Position numbers and translations under genes: made by a program
In this document: piece by piece, positions 18,537 to 27,115 of the stretch
How the letters are laid out: every line of letters begins with the position of its first letter
Numbering within the stretch: the first letter of the stretch is position 1
The notes under the pieces: generated by a model
The model's input: the letters and a program-made list of their open reading frames with translations, nothing else
The model's database searches: none
Told to the model about the DNA's origin: nothing
DNA from: SHZL01 sp963815185
GTDB taxonomy: Bacteria > Pseudomonadota > Gammaproteobacteria > Xanthomonadales > SZUA-36
DNA length: 64,000 nucleotides
Direction: 5' to 3'
Assembly: GCA_963815185.1 (NCBI GenBank)
Contig: CAWFGC010000009.1
Coordinates: 558,001 to 622,000 of the forward strand

Positions 18537-19362
18537 ATGGCCACTGGCCTGGCGGTCAACGGTTCTGTTCGGGAGAGGTTATTGGACAAGGAATCCAAAC
18601 GCTCAGACGGGGTGGCGCTTTGTCGCCAGGGCTCCAGGCTCACCATTACGCTGGATAATCCTGCCGTGCATAACCGGCTGTCCGGCAAGGATATTGCCTG
18701 CCTGCGTGAGGTTTTTGCCAACGTCAATGAGGATACCGATATCCGCGTCGTGGTGCTTGACCGGCAGCGGCAACAGCTTTTGTGCGGGGTTTGATCTGGG
18801 CGAACTGGGCGGCTTGGCCGCGGATGCCCGCTTGCCCGATTTTGACAAGCTGAGTGATGAACTGGAGCACCTGCGCTGCCCGACGATTTGCGCCGTCAAC
18901 GGCGGCGTCTACGGCGGCGCGATTGATTTGGCGCTGGCCTGCGATTTCCGCATTGGCGTCACCGGCTGCCAATTGCTGATGCCGGCCGCCAGGATCGGTT
19001 TGCACTATTACCCCAATGGCATTCGCCGATACGTATCCCGCCTGGGCATGGCGGCGGCCAAGCGCCTGTTGCTCTGTGCCGAGCCGGTCAGGGGCGAGGC
19101 GCTGCTGGACATCGGATTTCTGGACGAGATCCATCCGCCGGCAGAACTGCAAGCGCGGGTGGATGAACTGGCCGGGCGCTTGCAGAACCATGCGCCACTG
19201 GCGGTGGAGGGCATGAAGCAGGCGATCAATCTCTATGCCAATGCCGGGGTAGACGATGCCCCGGTGCGGGCGTCGTTTCAAAAGGCACTGGCCTCAGACG
19301 ATTTCAAGGCGGGCGTGCAGTCCCTCAGTACAAAAACACCGCCGGTATTCAAACGCGCTTGA
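18537..19362 (+). pseudogene. Enoyl-CoA hydratase/isomerase, frameshifted
   Basis: A crotonase-family protein read in two frames. The first ends DIRVVVL and the second continues TGSGNSFCAGFDLGEL, the usual oxyanion-hole motif. The break falls at 18756-18759, where ctTgacc in place of ctgacc would restore one frame, meaning a single inserted T. The rest (CPTICAVNGGVYGGAIDLALACDFRIG, ARIGLHYYP) is intact to the stop. A likely start is TTG 18582 preceded by GGGAGAGG; ATG 18537 is in frame upstream. If intact it would hydrate or isomerise an enoyl-CoA. Sequencing error is a real alternative to decay. Confidence 0.8.
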
Positions 19363-19383
19363 ACTGCACAGTGCGGGTCCGTT

Positions 19384-20193
19384 TCAGGAGGCAGTAGGGC
19401 CAAGGCTTACGATCAGTTGTTCACTTACCCACTGCTGTAACAGCGCCACCGCACGCTGCGGCACCCGGTCTTCGGCGTGCCAGCGGCACAGTCCTTCGCA
19501 TACATCGGCGAAGGTTGAGCCGCCGCGAAAACCCTCGATGGCCCAGGCTTCGTCGTCGTGGGCGGGACGGAACATCAGCCGCAGTTCCTGGCGCCACACC
19601 AGCCAGACCTGCGCTTCCAGCGGCCAGTCGAACGGCGGCGGCGGGTCCGCCGGATGCTCGTTCAGCGCCTGCCATACCGCCGGCGCCGCGCAGTGCAGCG
19701 TCAGTGTTTTCAGCGAGGGATGAAATCCCAGCGTCAGCCCGGCGAATGCCTCCGGCGCAATCGCCTGCAGTCGTTCCAGGTCAAGCGCTGGCGCATCGGC
19801 GGCATCGAATGCGTGGCACAGCGCCCATTCGAATTCCGCCAGCTCGGCCAGTTCGGGGTGACGGCAATACGGCTCATTTTGACGCAGAAACTCCGGCAGT
19901 TGTGCGCCGAACCAGCGCAGCGATGGCTGCCGCGAAGGATGGGCCTGGAGATAGGTGTAGATCAGCCGGGTGAAGCCTTCATCGCCGAGAAAAACGTGCA
20001 ACTGGTGGTAGTCGGAATCCAGCGCTTCGACCAGGCGCTCGCGGTAGGCATTGCTGTAAATATGCAGACGAGTTTCACGGGATACGTTTGCAGTGGCGGC
20101 GATCATGTCGGTCAGCCGATCGGCTTCCGGCCTCAGAAGATGGCGCTGGAAACGCTGCTGCAGCTTTGTCAGGCGGTGGTCGATTTCAGTCAT
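19384..20193 (-). CDS. bufC: BufC/HvfC-type partner protein of bufferin maturation (DUF2063)
   Basis: A 269-residue cytosolic protein of the DUF2063 family, with the N-terminal helical region RFQRHLLRPE and YSNAYRERLVEAL typical of the family. In bufferin and methanobactin-like loci this partner helps the DUF692 enzyme recognise its precursor peptide; that role is established for related systems and inferred here. I start it at ATG 20193 (MTEIDHRL), 10 bp after the bufB stop. A longer frame to 20295 lies inside bufB and has no family similarity. It is the last gene of the operon. Confidence 0.88.
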   Translation of the reverse strand: MTEIDHRLTKLQQRFQRHLLRPEADRLTDMIAATANVSRETRLHIYSNAYRERLVEALDSDYHQLHVFLGDEGFTRLIYTYLQAHPSRQPSLRWFGAQLPEFLRQNEPYCRHPELAELAEFEWALCHAFDAADAPALDLERLQAIAPEAFAGLTLGFHPSLKTLTLHCAAPAVWQALNEHPADPPPPFDWPLEAQVWLVWRQELRLMFRPAHDDEAWAIEGFRGGSTFADVCEGLCRWHAEDRVPQRAVALLQQWVSEQLIVSLGPTAS

Positions 20194-20203
20194 GTGCTGC
20201 GGT

Positions 20204-21124
20204 TCACGCGGCCTGTTCCAGCGCAACCGTGCGGGCAATGTGCCGCGCTTGTTCCAACTCGGCCAGCAGGTCCTCCAGCGGCGGGATGTTGTCATCGCGT
20301 TCTATCATGGTCGGAACCGGCCCGAAACGGCGTACCGCTTGTGCATACAATTCCCAGACGCCATCGATAACGGGATGGTCGTGGGTATCGATCAGGTAAT
20401 CACCGCGATCGAGATGTCCTGCCAGGTGGTGCTGCCAGACCCGATCTGCCGGTACGCCATCGAGATAGGCCAGCGGATCAAAACCATGGTTATGGGCGCT
20501 GACAAAGATATTGTTGATATCGAGCAGAATCAGGCAATCCGCAGCTTCCGCGATCGCGCTCAGAAACGCCCATTCGGTCATTGCCGAATGGGTATAGGTC
20601 ACATAGCTGGAAACATTTTCCAGCAAGATGCGCCGGCCGAGAAAATCCTGCACGCGCTGCACTCGTTCGGCGACGTGCTGCACGGCTTCATCGGTATAGG
20701 GCAGCGGCAGCAGGTCATGTATATTGAGGCCATCGACTCCGGTCCAGCACAGGTGGTCGGATATCCAGCGCGGCTCGATGCGCGCTGCCAGGCCCTTGAC
20801 CTGGCGCAGATAATCCATGTTCAGGGGGTCGCTGCCGCCGATCGACATCCCGACGCCGTGCATCACTACCGGGTAGCTGGCGCGAATTCGGTCGAGATAG
20901 TGCAGCGGTTTGCCGCCGGCAACGAGGTAGTTCTCGGTGAGCACTTCGAACCAGTCGACTGCCGGTTGTTGTTCGAGAATGGTGGTGTAGTGCTGGCGGC
21001 GAAGCCCGAGGCCAAAGCCCAGATTCGGCCGTGATTCGGTGGATTTGGCGGCTGCAGTGTTCACACTTTTTGCTTCCATATGGACTTGATGATCCTTGGC
21101 GTGAAGCATGTTCATCAGCACCAT
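20204..21124 (-). CDS. bufB: BufB, DUF692 multinuclear iron peptide-modifying enzyme
   Basis: A 306-residue DUF692 protein (MbnB/BufB/TglH superfamily), TIM-barrel enzymes with two or three iron ions that oxidise cysteines of precursor peptides to thiooxazolone or oxazolone-thioamide groups. Metal-binding candidates are visible in order: VMHGVGMSIGG, ISDHLCWTG, LLENVSSY, LLDINNIFVSAHNHG, HHLAGH, DTHDHPV and MIERDDNIP. ATG 21124 is the outermost start; ATG 21079 (MEAKSVN) is equally possible. It lies between the precursor gene bufA2 and bufC on one strand, which fixes the pathway assignment. Confidence 0.92.
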   Translation of the reverse strand: MVLMNMLHAKDHQVHMEAKSVNTAAAKSTESRPNLGFGLGLRRQHYTTILEQQPAVDWFEVLTENYLVAGGKPLHYLDRIRASYPVVMHGVGMSIGGSDPLNMDYLRQVKGLAARIEPRWISDHLCWTGVDGLNIHDLLPLPYTDEAVQHVAERVQRVQDFLGRRILLENVSSYVTYTHSAMTEWAFLSAIAEAADCLILLDINNIFVSAHNHGFDPLAYLDGVPADRVWQHHLAGHLDRGDYLIDTHDHPVIDGVWELYAQAVRRFGPVPTMIERDDNIPPLEDLLAELEQARHIARTVALEQAA

Positions 21125-21135
21125 TGGCGGACGGA

Positions 21136-21159
21136 AACGGGCGCCCGTGGGCGCCCGTT
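21136..21159 (-). terminator. GC-rich hairpin between bufA2 and bufB
   Basis: Perfect 11-bp arms (AACGGGCGCCC at 21136-21146 and its complement at 21149-21159) around a 2-nt loop. It lies in the 63-bp gap after the bufA2 stop and just before the bufB start. There is no T-tract on the minus strand, so it may act as a partial terminator or a 3' stabiliser that lets the precursor be made in excess of its modifying enzymes. The function is inferred. Confidence 0.5.
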
Positions 21160-21187
21160 CTGTCCGAAATCAAAAACTACAACAATT

Positions 21188-21442
21188 TTAACCTTCCAGC
21201 ACCGTACCGCCAGCTTCCGCACAAGCTTCAGCGGTCATTTCCTTCATGCCCTGGCCTTTACAGGCATTATGCCCCTTGCAGGCATTATCGGCAGTCTTGC
21301 AGTCCGAAGTGCCCTTGCAGGAAGTGACGCCACCGCAGTGGACCTTGGCTTCGGATGCCGGGGTGGATTCTCCGGCCATGATCGCGCCACTGATGAGCAG
21401 TGTGGCGGCAGCGGCGGAAAGCATGAGTTTCTTGTTGAGCAT
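21188..21442 (-). CDS. bufA2: BufA2-family bufferin precursor peptide
   Basis: An 84-residue RiPP precursor. Residues 1-22 form a signal peptide (MLNKKLMLSAAAATLLISGA), unusual among RiPPs but typical for bufferins. The mature part has six cysteines in CGGVTSCKGTSDCKT, NACKGHNACKGQG and a last EAC, matching the BufA2 family pattern. After modification by BufB/BufC such peptides bind copper in the periplasm. I start at ATG 21442; the frame extends 19 residues upstream without a signal-like sequence. It is the first gene of bufA2-bufB-bufC. No copper operator was recognised upstream. Confidence 0.92.
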   Translation of the reverse strand: MLNKKLMLSAAAATLLISGAIMAGESTPASEAKVHCGGVTSCKGTSDCKTADNACKGHNACKGQGMKEMTAEACAEAGGTVLEG

Positions 21443-21527
21443 AATACGAATCTCCAAGTGGGTGATGACACGGGCCAGACTGACCCGGTTCTTATGCAAG
21501 ACCGGGTTGGGGCCGATCTCATTACAC

Positions 21528-22505
21528 TCAGGGAGTTTCCGCCGCTTTCTTCACCGTCGAGCTATTGATTGCTGCCTGGTACAGCGCTTCGTGCTGGCTG
21601 GCGCGCAGGGTCTTTTTGATCATGCCTTCGAGGTTCGGACGCTTGCTGTCGGGCTCGTTGGTACCGCCGATGCCGCCGCCGAATTCAAAAATCGTGTCGA
21701 TGCCATCGGCGAAAGCCGTCTGCAAATTCGCATGCCACAGCACCGGATGGAATAACTGGAAGAACAAGCGTGCCCTGATGTCCGCCGCGTCGGGTTGGTG
21801 ATAGCCGCCGGTAAAGTTGGATAAAACCCGCGCGGCAAAAGATTCGAACCGGGCCGCTTCCAGCACCGCTCGGTAGTGTTGCGCGGCCTCGACCATATAG
21901 TAGGTGTGGAAAGCGCCTTCGGTTTTCAGGCGCACCGGGCGCTTGCGCTCGAAGCGCTTCTGGACTTGCTCTTCCACCAGCGCCAGATCTTCGCCCCTTC
22001 CGCCGATCACGGTCTGGTCCGGCAGGTTGCAACCGGCCACCGCACACAGGAATCGTTCCGCAATCGGCTCAACGGTCTGGCGGTCGAGTGGAAAAGCGCT
22101 CATTTCGCCCTGACCGTAGGCACCCATCAACTCGCCACGCTTTTGCACCAGTTTCAGCGCGCTTTCGAAACTGAGCGCCTGCGCTGCAACCAGTGCGGTG
22201 TATTCACCCAGACTGTGGCCTGCAGTCATGGCCGGCTTCAGGCGATCACCGGTCAATTCCCTGAACACCTCCAGGCAGGCAATGGAATGGGTCAGCAAGG
22301 CGGGCTGCGTATACCGCGTCTGATGGAGTTGCTCTTTGGGGTCTTCGAAGGACAGCTCAGCAATATCGTAACCGAGGACTTCGCTGGCTTGCTGATAGAT
22401 CCGCTTCGCCGTAGCGTACTCGTGGTACAGGTCGCCGCCCATGCCAGCGTACTGTGAACCCTGCCCGGGAAAGACAAAAAGGATGTGTTTTTCGTCAGCA
22501 AGCAC
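21528..22505 (-). CDS. Malonyl-CoA:ACP transacylase-like acyltransferase
   Basis: A 325-residue FabD-fold acyltransferase. The motifs are FPGQGSQYAGMG near the N-terminus, active serine in GHSLGEYTAL, the acyl-binding arginine region (KLVQKRGELM) and the catalytic histidine in GAFHTYYM. It is a stand-alone protein with no acyl carrier or ketosynthase gene beside it, so it is more likely a PKS- or Mdc-like transacylase than the housekeeping FabD. GTG 22505 is the start; the upstream ATG is out of frame. It precedes bufA2 by 85 bp on the same strand, and whether it shares the transcript is unclear. Confidence 0.85.
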   Translation of the reverse strand: MLADEKHILFVFPGQGSQYAGMGGDLYHEYATAKRIYQQASEVLGYDIAELSFEDPKEQLHQTRYTQPALLTHSIACLEVFRELTGDRLKPAMTAGHSLGEYTALVAAQALSFESALKLVQKRGELMGAYGQGEMSAFPLDRQTVEPIAERFLCAVAGCNLPDQTVIGGRGEDLALVEEQVQKRFERKRPVRLKTEGAFHTYYMVEAAQHYRAVLEAARFESFAARVLSNFTGGYHQPDAADIRARLFFQLFHPVLWHANLQTAFADGIDTIFEFGGGIGGTNEPDSKRPNLEGMIKKTLRASQHEALYQAAINSSTVKKAAETP

Positions 22506-22645
22506 CGTTCATGCACCTGGAGTATCAGCGGGTGCGTAGAATAGCCAGCGGCACCCGCTAAAGCAAGAAACAGGACATACCGGGAAACAGGTCTCTTTTT
22601 CTCACACCGCAAGCGGCCCGGTCCAAATCAGCTCAGTGGGACGCC

Positions 22646-23734
22646 TCATGGTTGCGTTGCAAGCAAATCCGTAATGATTTTCTGTTTTGCTGCACAGCGC
22701 GCCATCCCCCAACATCCGGCAAACGTGGTTTGGCGTATCCCCTGTTTGTCAATCCGGACTTCAAAGGGTTTGTGCATCAGGATCATGTGCACATAGGTCA
22801 CAAACGATTCGGCAAAATCATCTGCCGGAGAGGTCGCTGCATACAGGCTGGGAAAATTGGTTTGCTCCAGTTGCTCGTAGACTTCCGGGCTGAAGGCAGC
22901 AGGCAATTTGGCACCGAAATAATAAATGACGTTGCTACGTTGTTCGAATGCACCGTTGTCGAATTTCGAGATAGCGGCACAGCCTTGCGCATCCTTAAGC
23001 TGCCATGACAACTGAAAGAAGGGATAGCGATCCGGCGGGTCGTTCACGCAATCCCAATTATCCCAGGGCGGATGAACATGGCTGCCGACGCTTGCGACGT
23101 GCCCCAGTTCGTGCAGCAAGATGTATTGCAGGCCCTGTTTGCGGTTGTCGTCGGCTGCGTTTTCAATGGTGGCCCGCAATTCAACTTCCGGGTCCGCAGT
23201 GAACGGGGTGTTTTCTTTCCAGGTGGCCCAGGCATTTGCCGTCCGGGTCAACACTTCGGCATCGAGCACCACGAACGCGCCAACGGGCTCATGCTGTCGA
23301 TCGTAAACATAGTCCGTGTAGCCCGTTCCGCCCAGGTCCTGAACCAGGAAAATGCCCATCAGTTTCGCATCGATCAGGTTCTTTACCGCGGCCGGCATTT
23401 CGCTGATTGCGTCGGTCAGATCCTGCAGCAGGTGCCGCCCAAGTTTCGCCGCCCGTGGCCGGTTGGGAAAGTCATGCAGCTTGTTATCCAGGTTGAGATA
23501 TTCAAGCATTTTTGCCGGCGCAACCAGGATGCGCCGGTCGATGGGAAACTTCTGAAATGCACGCATGTAATTGACGTCCCGCACCTGGTGCGTCGCATGC
23601 TCCCTGCGCAAACACTCGAGGTCCTCGCCACAGCGCGCTATGGCATCCGCCTGCGCGGCAGCGCTGCAGGCGATCGCCAGCATCGCGGCGGCCCCTGCAA
23701 AACTCCAGCATTTTGGGTGAAACATCGAATTCAC
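22646..23734 (-). CDS. Secreted zincin-like protein with HELGH motif
   Basis: A 362-residue protein with a signal peptide (hydrophobic SFAGAAAMLAIACSAAAQA, cleavage after about residue 30). A zinc-metallopeptidase-like LLHELGHVASVGSH motif appears near residue 211, and a later ADDFAESFVTYVH could supply a further metal ligand. There are several cysteines (RCGEDLECLRRE, CVND, CAAI, GCWGMARCAA) consistent with disulfides in the periplasm or outside. I do not recognise the family beyond the HExxH core. Peptidase activity is inferred from the motif only. Confidence 0.6.
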   Translation of the reverse strand: MNSMFHPKCWSFAGAAAMLAIACSAAAQADAIARCGEDLECLRREHATHQVRDVNYMRAFQKFPIDRRILVAPAKMLEYLNLDNKLHDFPNRPRAAKLGRHLLQDLTDAISEMPAAVKNLIDAKLMGIFLVQDLGGTGYTDYVYDRQHEPVGAFVVLDAEVLTRTANAWATWKENTPFTADPEVELRATIENAADDNRKQGLQYILLHELGHVASVGSHVHPPWDNWDCVNDPPDRYPFFQLSWQLKDAQGCAAISKFDNGAFEQRSNVIYYFGAKLPAAFSPEVYEQLEQTNFPSLYAATSPADDFAESFVTYVHMILMHKPFEVRIDKQGIRQTTFAGCWGMARCAAKQKIITDLLATQP

Positions 23735-23812
23735 ACTTCAGAGTCCTTGCGGCGGATTGGAAGTATTAAGCACGTGTTTACCGATTGAGGCAACTTGCAG
23801 CAGCGAATGACG

Positions 23813-23941
23813 CTATTCCGGGCCAGATTCCCGCAATCTCAGATTGTGCACGACGATTTCATCATCCATCGCTTCGCCCAGCCAACCCGGAATGGGCGTT
23901 TCGGGTGTGATTGTGATGCCGTTGGCCTCGGTGTGGGCCAT
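23813..23941 (-). pseudogene. Small reading frame remnant beside the group II intron
   Basis: A 42-residue frame beginning MAHTEANGIT and ending RESGPE. Across the intron, the minus-strand sequence continues in another frame as LVIYEKLVQKGVSAETF and would join FELMAHTEANG if the T-run opposite 23948-23953 had seven rather than six bases. So this looks like the C-terminus of one gene, cut by the intron and shifted by one base. No start codon was found for the upstream piece. Function is not recognised. Confidence 0.35.
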
Positions 23942-23966
23942 CAGCTCAAAAAAGTTTCTGCGGAAA

Positions 23967-25975
23967 GTGCGCCAGGCCAAGCTTGGAGGAGGAGGATATC
24001 TGAGTAAAGGATAAAACGAGGATTGAAACCTCCTGTTGGAACCCTGCGGGTGCAAGTCCCGACGCGGTAAGGATTAGCCAACCACCGGAACCGAGTGTTG
24101 CGTGGTGCGGGGGTGACCCCGGCTGCGAAGCGTACACAGGGGGCCAGCAGGCTGCGTGATTGAGCCCCGAAATGAAACTGTGGGTGGAGCCGACGTCGTT
24201 TTCTGAACGGAAGGCCACATCGTTCGTCGCATCATGGCGAGTGGCGAGCGGTCCGCCGGGGTCGAAGAGCGGAGCATGTTGGCAAGGGTTCCCCAGGAAC
24301 CTGGGAGGTCTCGTTCTCTCCCGTTGAGGAATAGCGACGCGGGCGTCGCTGGAGAAAAGGTCCGGGCTGGCAGAGGGGCATCGCGATCTGCTGGAGCGAA
24401 CAGCGATGGACGACGGGTACAGCGAGGTGAAGGCAACGAAGCCAAGCTGGATGGAGTTCGAGAAGTCGGAATCTGCTGATAGTACTGATGAAAGCGGGGA
24501 ACCAACCTGAAGGGACCCGGTGGAGGGAAGCGGCAGATCGGAGAGAGCATTCTTCTGGAGGGATAGATGGCGAGGACATCGAGCCGAGAGGTCATCTCAA
24601 CGCGACAACAGAAGATCGTGGCACTGGCCCGGATGGAACCGAAGTTGAGGCTGAGCACGCTGGCGCACCACATCGACACGGTGTGGCTAGACGAAGCGTA
24701 CCGGCGCACGCGCAAGGATGGCGCGGTGGGTGTGGACGGTGTAACAGCGGCCCAATACGAAGAGCGATTGGCGGCGAACCTGGAGGACTTGTTATCCCGG
24801 TTCAAGAGCGGTCGCTATCGGGCGCCGCCGGTACGCCGGGTGCACATCCCGAAGGACGGGCGAGGCGGAGCAACCCGGCCCATTGGCATCCCGACGCTGG
24901 AGGACAAGGTCTTGCAGCGGGCGGTGCTGATGGTACTGGAACCGATTTACGAGCAGGATTTTTTGCCCTGTTCGTATGGGTTCCGACCGGGGCGCAGCGC
25001 GCATCAGGCGCTGGACGCGCTATGGCAGGGACTGATGGGGATGGGCGGGGGTTGGGTCATCGACCTGGACATCTGTCGCTACTTTGACTCCATTGATCGC
25101 CAACAGCTTTGGACCATGCTGGACCAACGGGTGCGTGACGGAGTGATCCGGCGCGCGCTGGGCAAGTGGATGAAGGCCGGGGTGATGGAATCCGGCACCG
25201 TGCAATACCCGCAGGCGGGCACACCCCAAGGTGGGGTGATCAGTCCGCTGCTGAGCAACCTGTACCTGCATGAAGTGCTTGATCATTGGTTCGAGCATGA
25301 GGTCAAACCGCGACTGCAAGGACGCGCCTTTATGGTTCGTTTTGCCGATGATGCGGTGTTGGCGTTCGCGCGGGAAGCAGATGCACAGCGGGTGTTGGCA
25401 GTGCTGCCCAAGCGCTTGGGCAAGTATGGGCTCCAACTCCACCCCGACAAAACCCGGCTGGTTGAATTCCGCCCGCCCGGCGATGGTTCGCCGGGTGGCC
25501 GGTGCTTTGACCTGTTGGGGTTCACCCACTACTGGGGGCGCTCACGGAAAGGGCGCTGGATCATCCAACGTAAAACGGCGAAAGGGCGTCTGGCACGTGC
25601 TGTGCACCGGGTCGGGCAGTGGTGTCGGTATCAACGGCACCGGCCGCTCCCGGAGCAGCATGCGGCGCTCGCTCGGCAACTCGTGGGTCACTACGCCTAC
25701 TACGGCATCACCGGCAATGCGCGCGCCCTGTGGCGTTTTCAGCGGCAGGTCGAACGCTGCTGGCGCAAGTGGCTGAGTCGGCGGTCCAACCGTTCGGGTG
25801 TGGACTGGGAGCGCTTTCATCGTTTACTGATCCGTTATCCCCTGCCGCCCCCGCGCGTGGTTCACAGTATTTACCGTGGCGCAGCGACGCGCTGATCCGA
25901 GGAGCCGGATGCGGGAGTTCCGCACGTCCGGATCTGTGGGAGCCCCGGGTGGGCAACTGCCCGGGGCTACCCGAC
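23967..25975 (+). mobile_element. Group II intron
   Basis: The 5' end has the conserved GTGCG start at 23967, followed by a GC-rich structured leader of 600 bp that contains GGGTGCAAGTCCCGAC, typical of domain I. The maturase gene lies in domain IV. After it comes a domain V-like hairpin (GAGCCGGATGCGGGAGTTCC and its partner, from about 25898) and a domain VI-like hairpin (AGCCCCGGGTGGGCAACTGC onwards), ending CTACCCGAC at 25975. The 3' boundary is placed by this consensus and is good to a few bases. The leader from 23967 to 24566 carries no other gene. It is inserted antisense to the small remnant gene. Confidence 0.88.
24567..25895 (+). CDS. ltrA: Group II intron reverse transcriptase/maturase
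   Basis: A 442-residue multifunctional intron protein that splices and reverse-transcribes its host intron. Reverse transcriptase motifs are in order: VGVDGVT, RPIGIPTLEDKVLQRAV, YGFRPGRSAHQAL, WVIDLDICRYFDSID, GTPQGGVISPLLSNLYL, and the active site VRFADDAVL (FADD instead of the usual YADD). The C-terminal maturase X domain follows from about residue 310. There is no HNH endonuclease domain, so retrohoming would need another primer or nick. ATG 24567 has GGAGGG 5 bp upstream. Confidence 0.93.
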   Translation: MARTSSREVISTRQQKIVALARMEPKLRLSTLAHHIDTVWLDEAYRRTRKDGAVGVDGVTAAQYEERLAANLEDLLSRFKSGRYRAPPVRRVHIPKDGRGGATRPIGIPTLEDKVLQRAVLMVLEPIYEQDFLPCSYGFRPGRSAHQALDALWQGLMGMGGGWVIDLDICRYFDSIDRQQLWTMLDQRVRDGVIRRALGKWMKAGVMESGTVQYPQAGTPQGGVISPLLSNLYLHEVLDHWFEHEVKPRLQGRAFMVRFADDAVLAFAREADAQRVLAVLPKRLGKYGLQLHPDKTRLVEFRPPGDGSPGGRCFDLLGFTHYWGRSRKGRWIIQRKTAKGRLARAVHRVGQWCRYQRHRPLPEQHAALARQLVGHYAYYGITGNARALWRFQRQVERCWRKWLSRRSNRSGVDWERFHRLLIRYPLPPPRVVHSIYRGAATR

Positions 25976-26127
25976 CGCCTTTTTGCACAAGCTTTTCGTA
26001 GATGACAAGATCAGTCGGCGCGTGCGGTGCCGTGATGATGGTTGAGGTATGCTACTGACCGGCGTCCGTGATTTCGTATGTCCATATTTCGCCGGCTTGC
26101 CTTGCGAGGCACAAATCAGGAGCCTTT

Positions 26128-26739
26128 ATGCACGATTCCCGCTTGGACGATTTCCTCAATCGATTGCACACGTTGCAGCTGGAACTGGAGGAGGAGATCG
26201 AGCGCGTGCTGGTGGAGAAGCGCCGGCTCTTCCGATATTCCCTGGAACGCGGCAGGGTGCGGTTTGAGCAGGGCATGCAGACCTTGCACCGCCATCACAA
26301 AGTGGGGCTCTGGGCCTGGCTTCGCGCAGCCCGGCTTGGGCACTTGCTCACTGCGCCGGTCATTTATAGCTTGATCATACCCTTCTTCTTGCTGGACATA
26401 ATGGTTACCTTCTACCAGCACGTCTGTTTCCGTGCTTACGCCATCCCACGAGTGAGGCGAACGGACTATATTGTCATTGACCGCCAGCAACTGGCTTATC
26501 TCAACGCGATCGAAAAATTCAATTGCTGCTACTGCGGTTACGTCAACGGACTGATTGAGTACGTCCGGGAGGTTTCTGCCCAAACCGAAAAGTACTGGTG
26601 TCCCATCAAGCATGCCCGGCGTACGCCAGACCCGCATCGATTGGTTGAAGGGTTTGTCGATTATGGCGATGTGGACGCCTTTAAAGCCCGGCTGAAAGAC
26701 TTGCAAAAAGAAATCACAGAGCAAGCGGCAGTTCGTTGA
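26128..26739 (+). CDS. Conserved membrane protein with CCYC motif, function unknown
   Basis: A 203-residue protein. An N-terminal acidic coiled-coil segment (LHTLQLELEEEIERVLVEKRR) is followed by one or two membrane helices around residues 80-105 (LLTAPVIYSLIIPFFLLDIM). A conserved block follows at about residues 130-165 with NCCYCGYVNGL, EKYWCPIKHA. The four cysteines could bind metal on the cytosolic side. ATG 26128 is preceded by AGGAG; a 20-residue upstream extension lacks a ribosome-binding site. I have seen this family as uncharacterised proteins and cannot assign a function. Its end overlaps the convergent pseudogene by 26 bp. Confidence 0.7.
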   Translation: MHDSRLDDFLNRLHTLQLELEEEIERVLVEKRRLFRYSLERGRVRFEQGMQTLHRHHKVGLWAWLRAARLGHLLTAPVIYSLIIPFFLLDIMVTFYQHVCFRAYAIPRVRRTDYIVIDRQQLAYLNAIEKFNCCYCGYVNGLIEYVREVSAQTEKYWCPIKHARRTPDPHRLVEGFVDYGDVDAFKARLKDLQKEITEQAAVR

Positions 26740-27092
26740 CGGCACTCCAGGCCTGGTCTATCGCGGTGTGCGTATAGGCGTCTGCCCCGGCGTCGGAATT
26801 GGCGATGGTGATGCTGCCGAAGGGCTGGCGGCCCACCACGTTGGGAGGCGGGTCCGCGTTCCACGCCGGGTCCTCCAGATCCAGGTGATCGCGGGCGTAA
26901 CCATGTGGCCGGCGATCGACCATGATGGCAAGAATATCTTCAGCCGCGCAGGCCGGTGCGGGTCGGTGGGTAGTAAACGGACTGCTCCACGGTGCCGGTG
27001 GCCGCTGCCCAAGCCGATGCCGGCAGGCTCAGGCCCAGCGAGGCCAGGCTCACTTCGTGGATGAAATCCCGCCGGGTGATGTCCCGGTCCAT
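26714..27092 (-). pseudogene. Remnant of a Tat-exported FAD/NAD(P)-binding amine oxidase-like protein
   Basis: The N-terminus reads MDRDITRRDFIHEVSLASLG, a twin-arginine signal, followed by YYPPTRTGLRG and a stop. Directly after, in another frame, comes AEDILAIMVDRRPHGYARD, NVVGRQPFGSITIANSDAGA and a normal stop. Both pieces match the two ends of spermidine dehydrogenase-like flavoproteins of about 600 or more residues. The middle part (FAD domain) is missing, so a large internal deletion joined the ends out of frame. The piece fills the 376-bp gap between neighbouring genes. Confidence 0.75.
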
Positions 27093-27115
27093 TCCCAAAA
27101 TCCGATCGGACGGTT

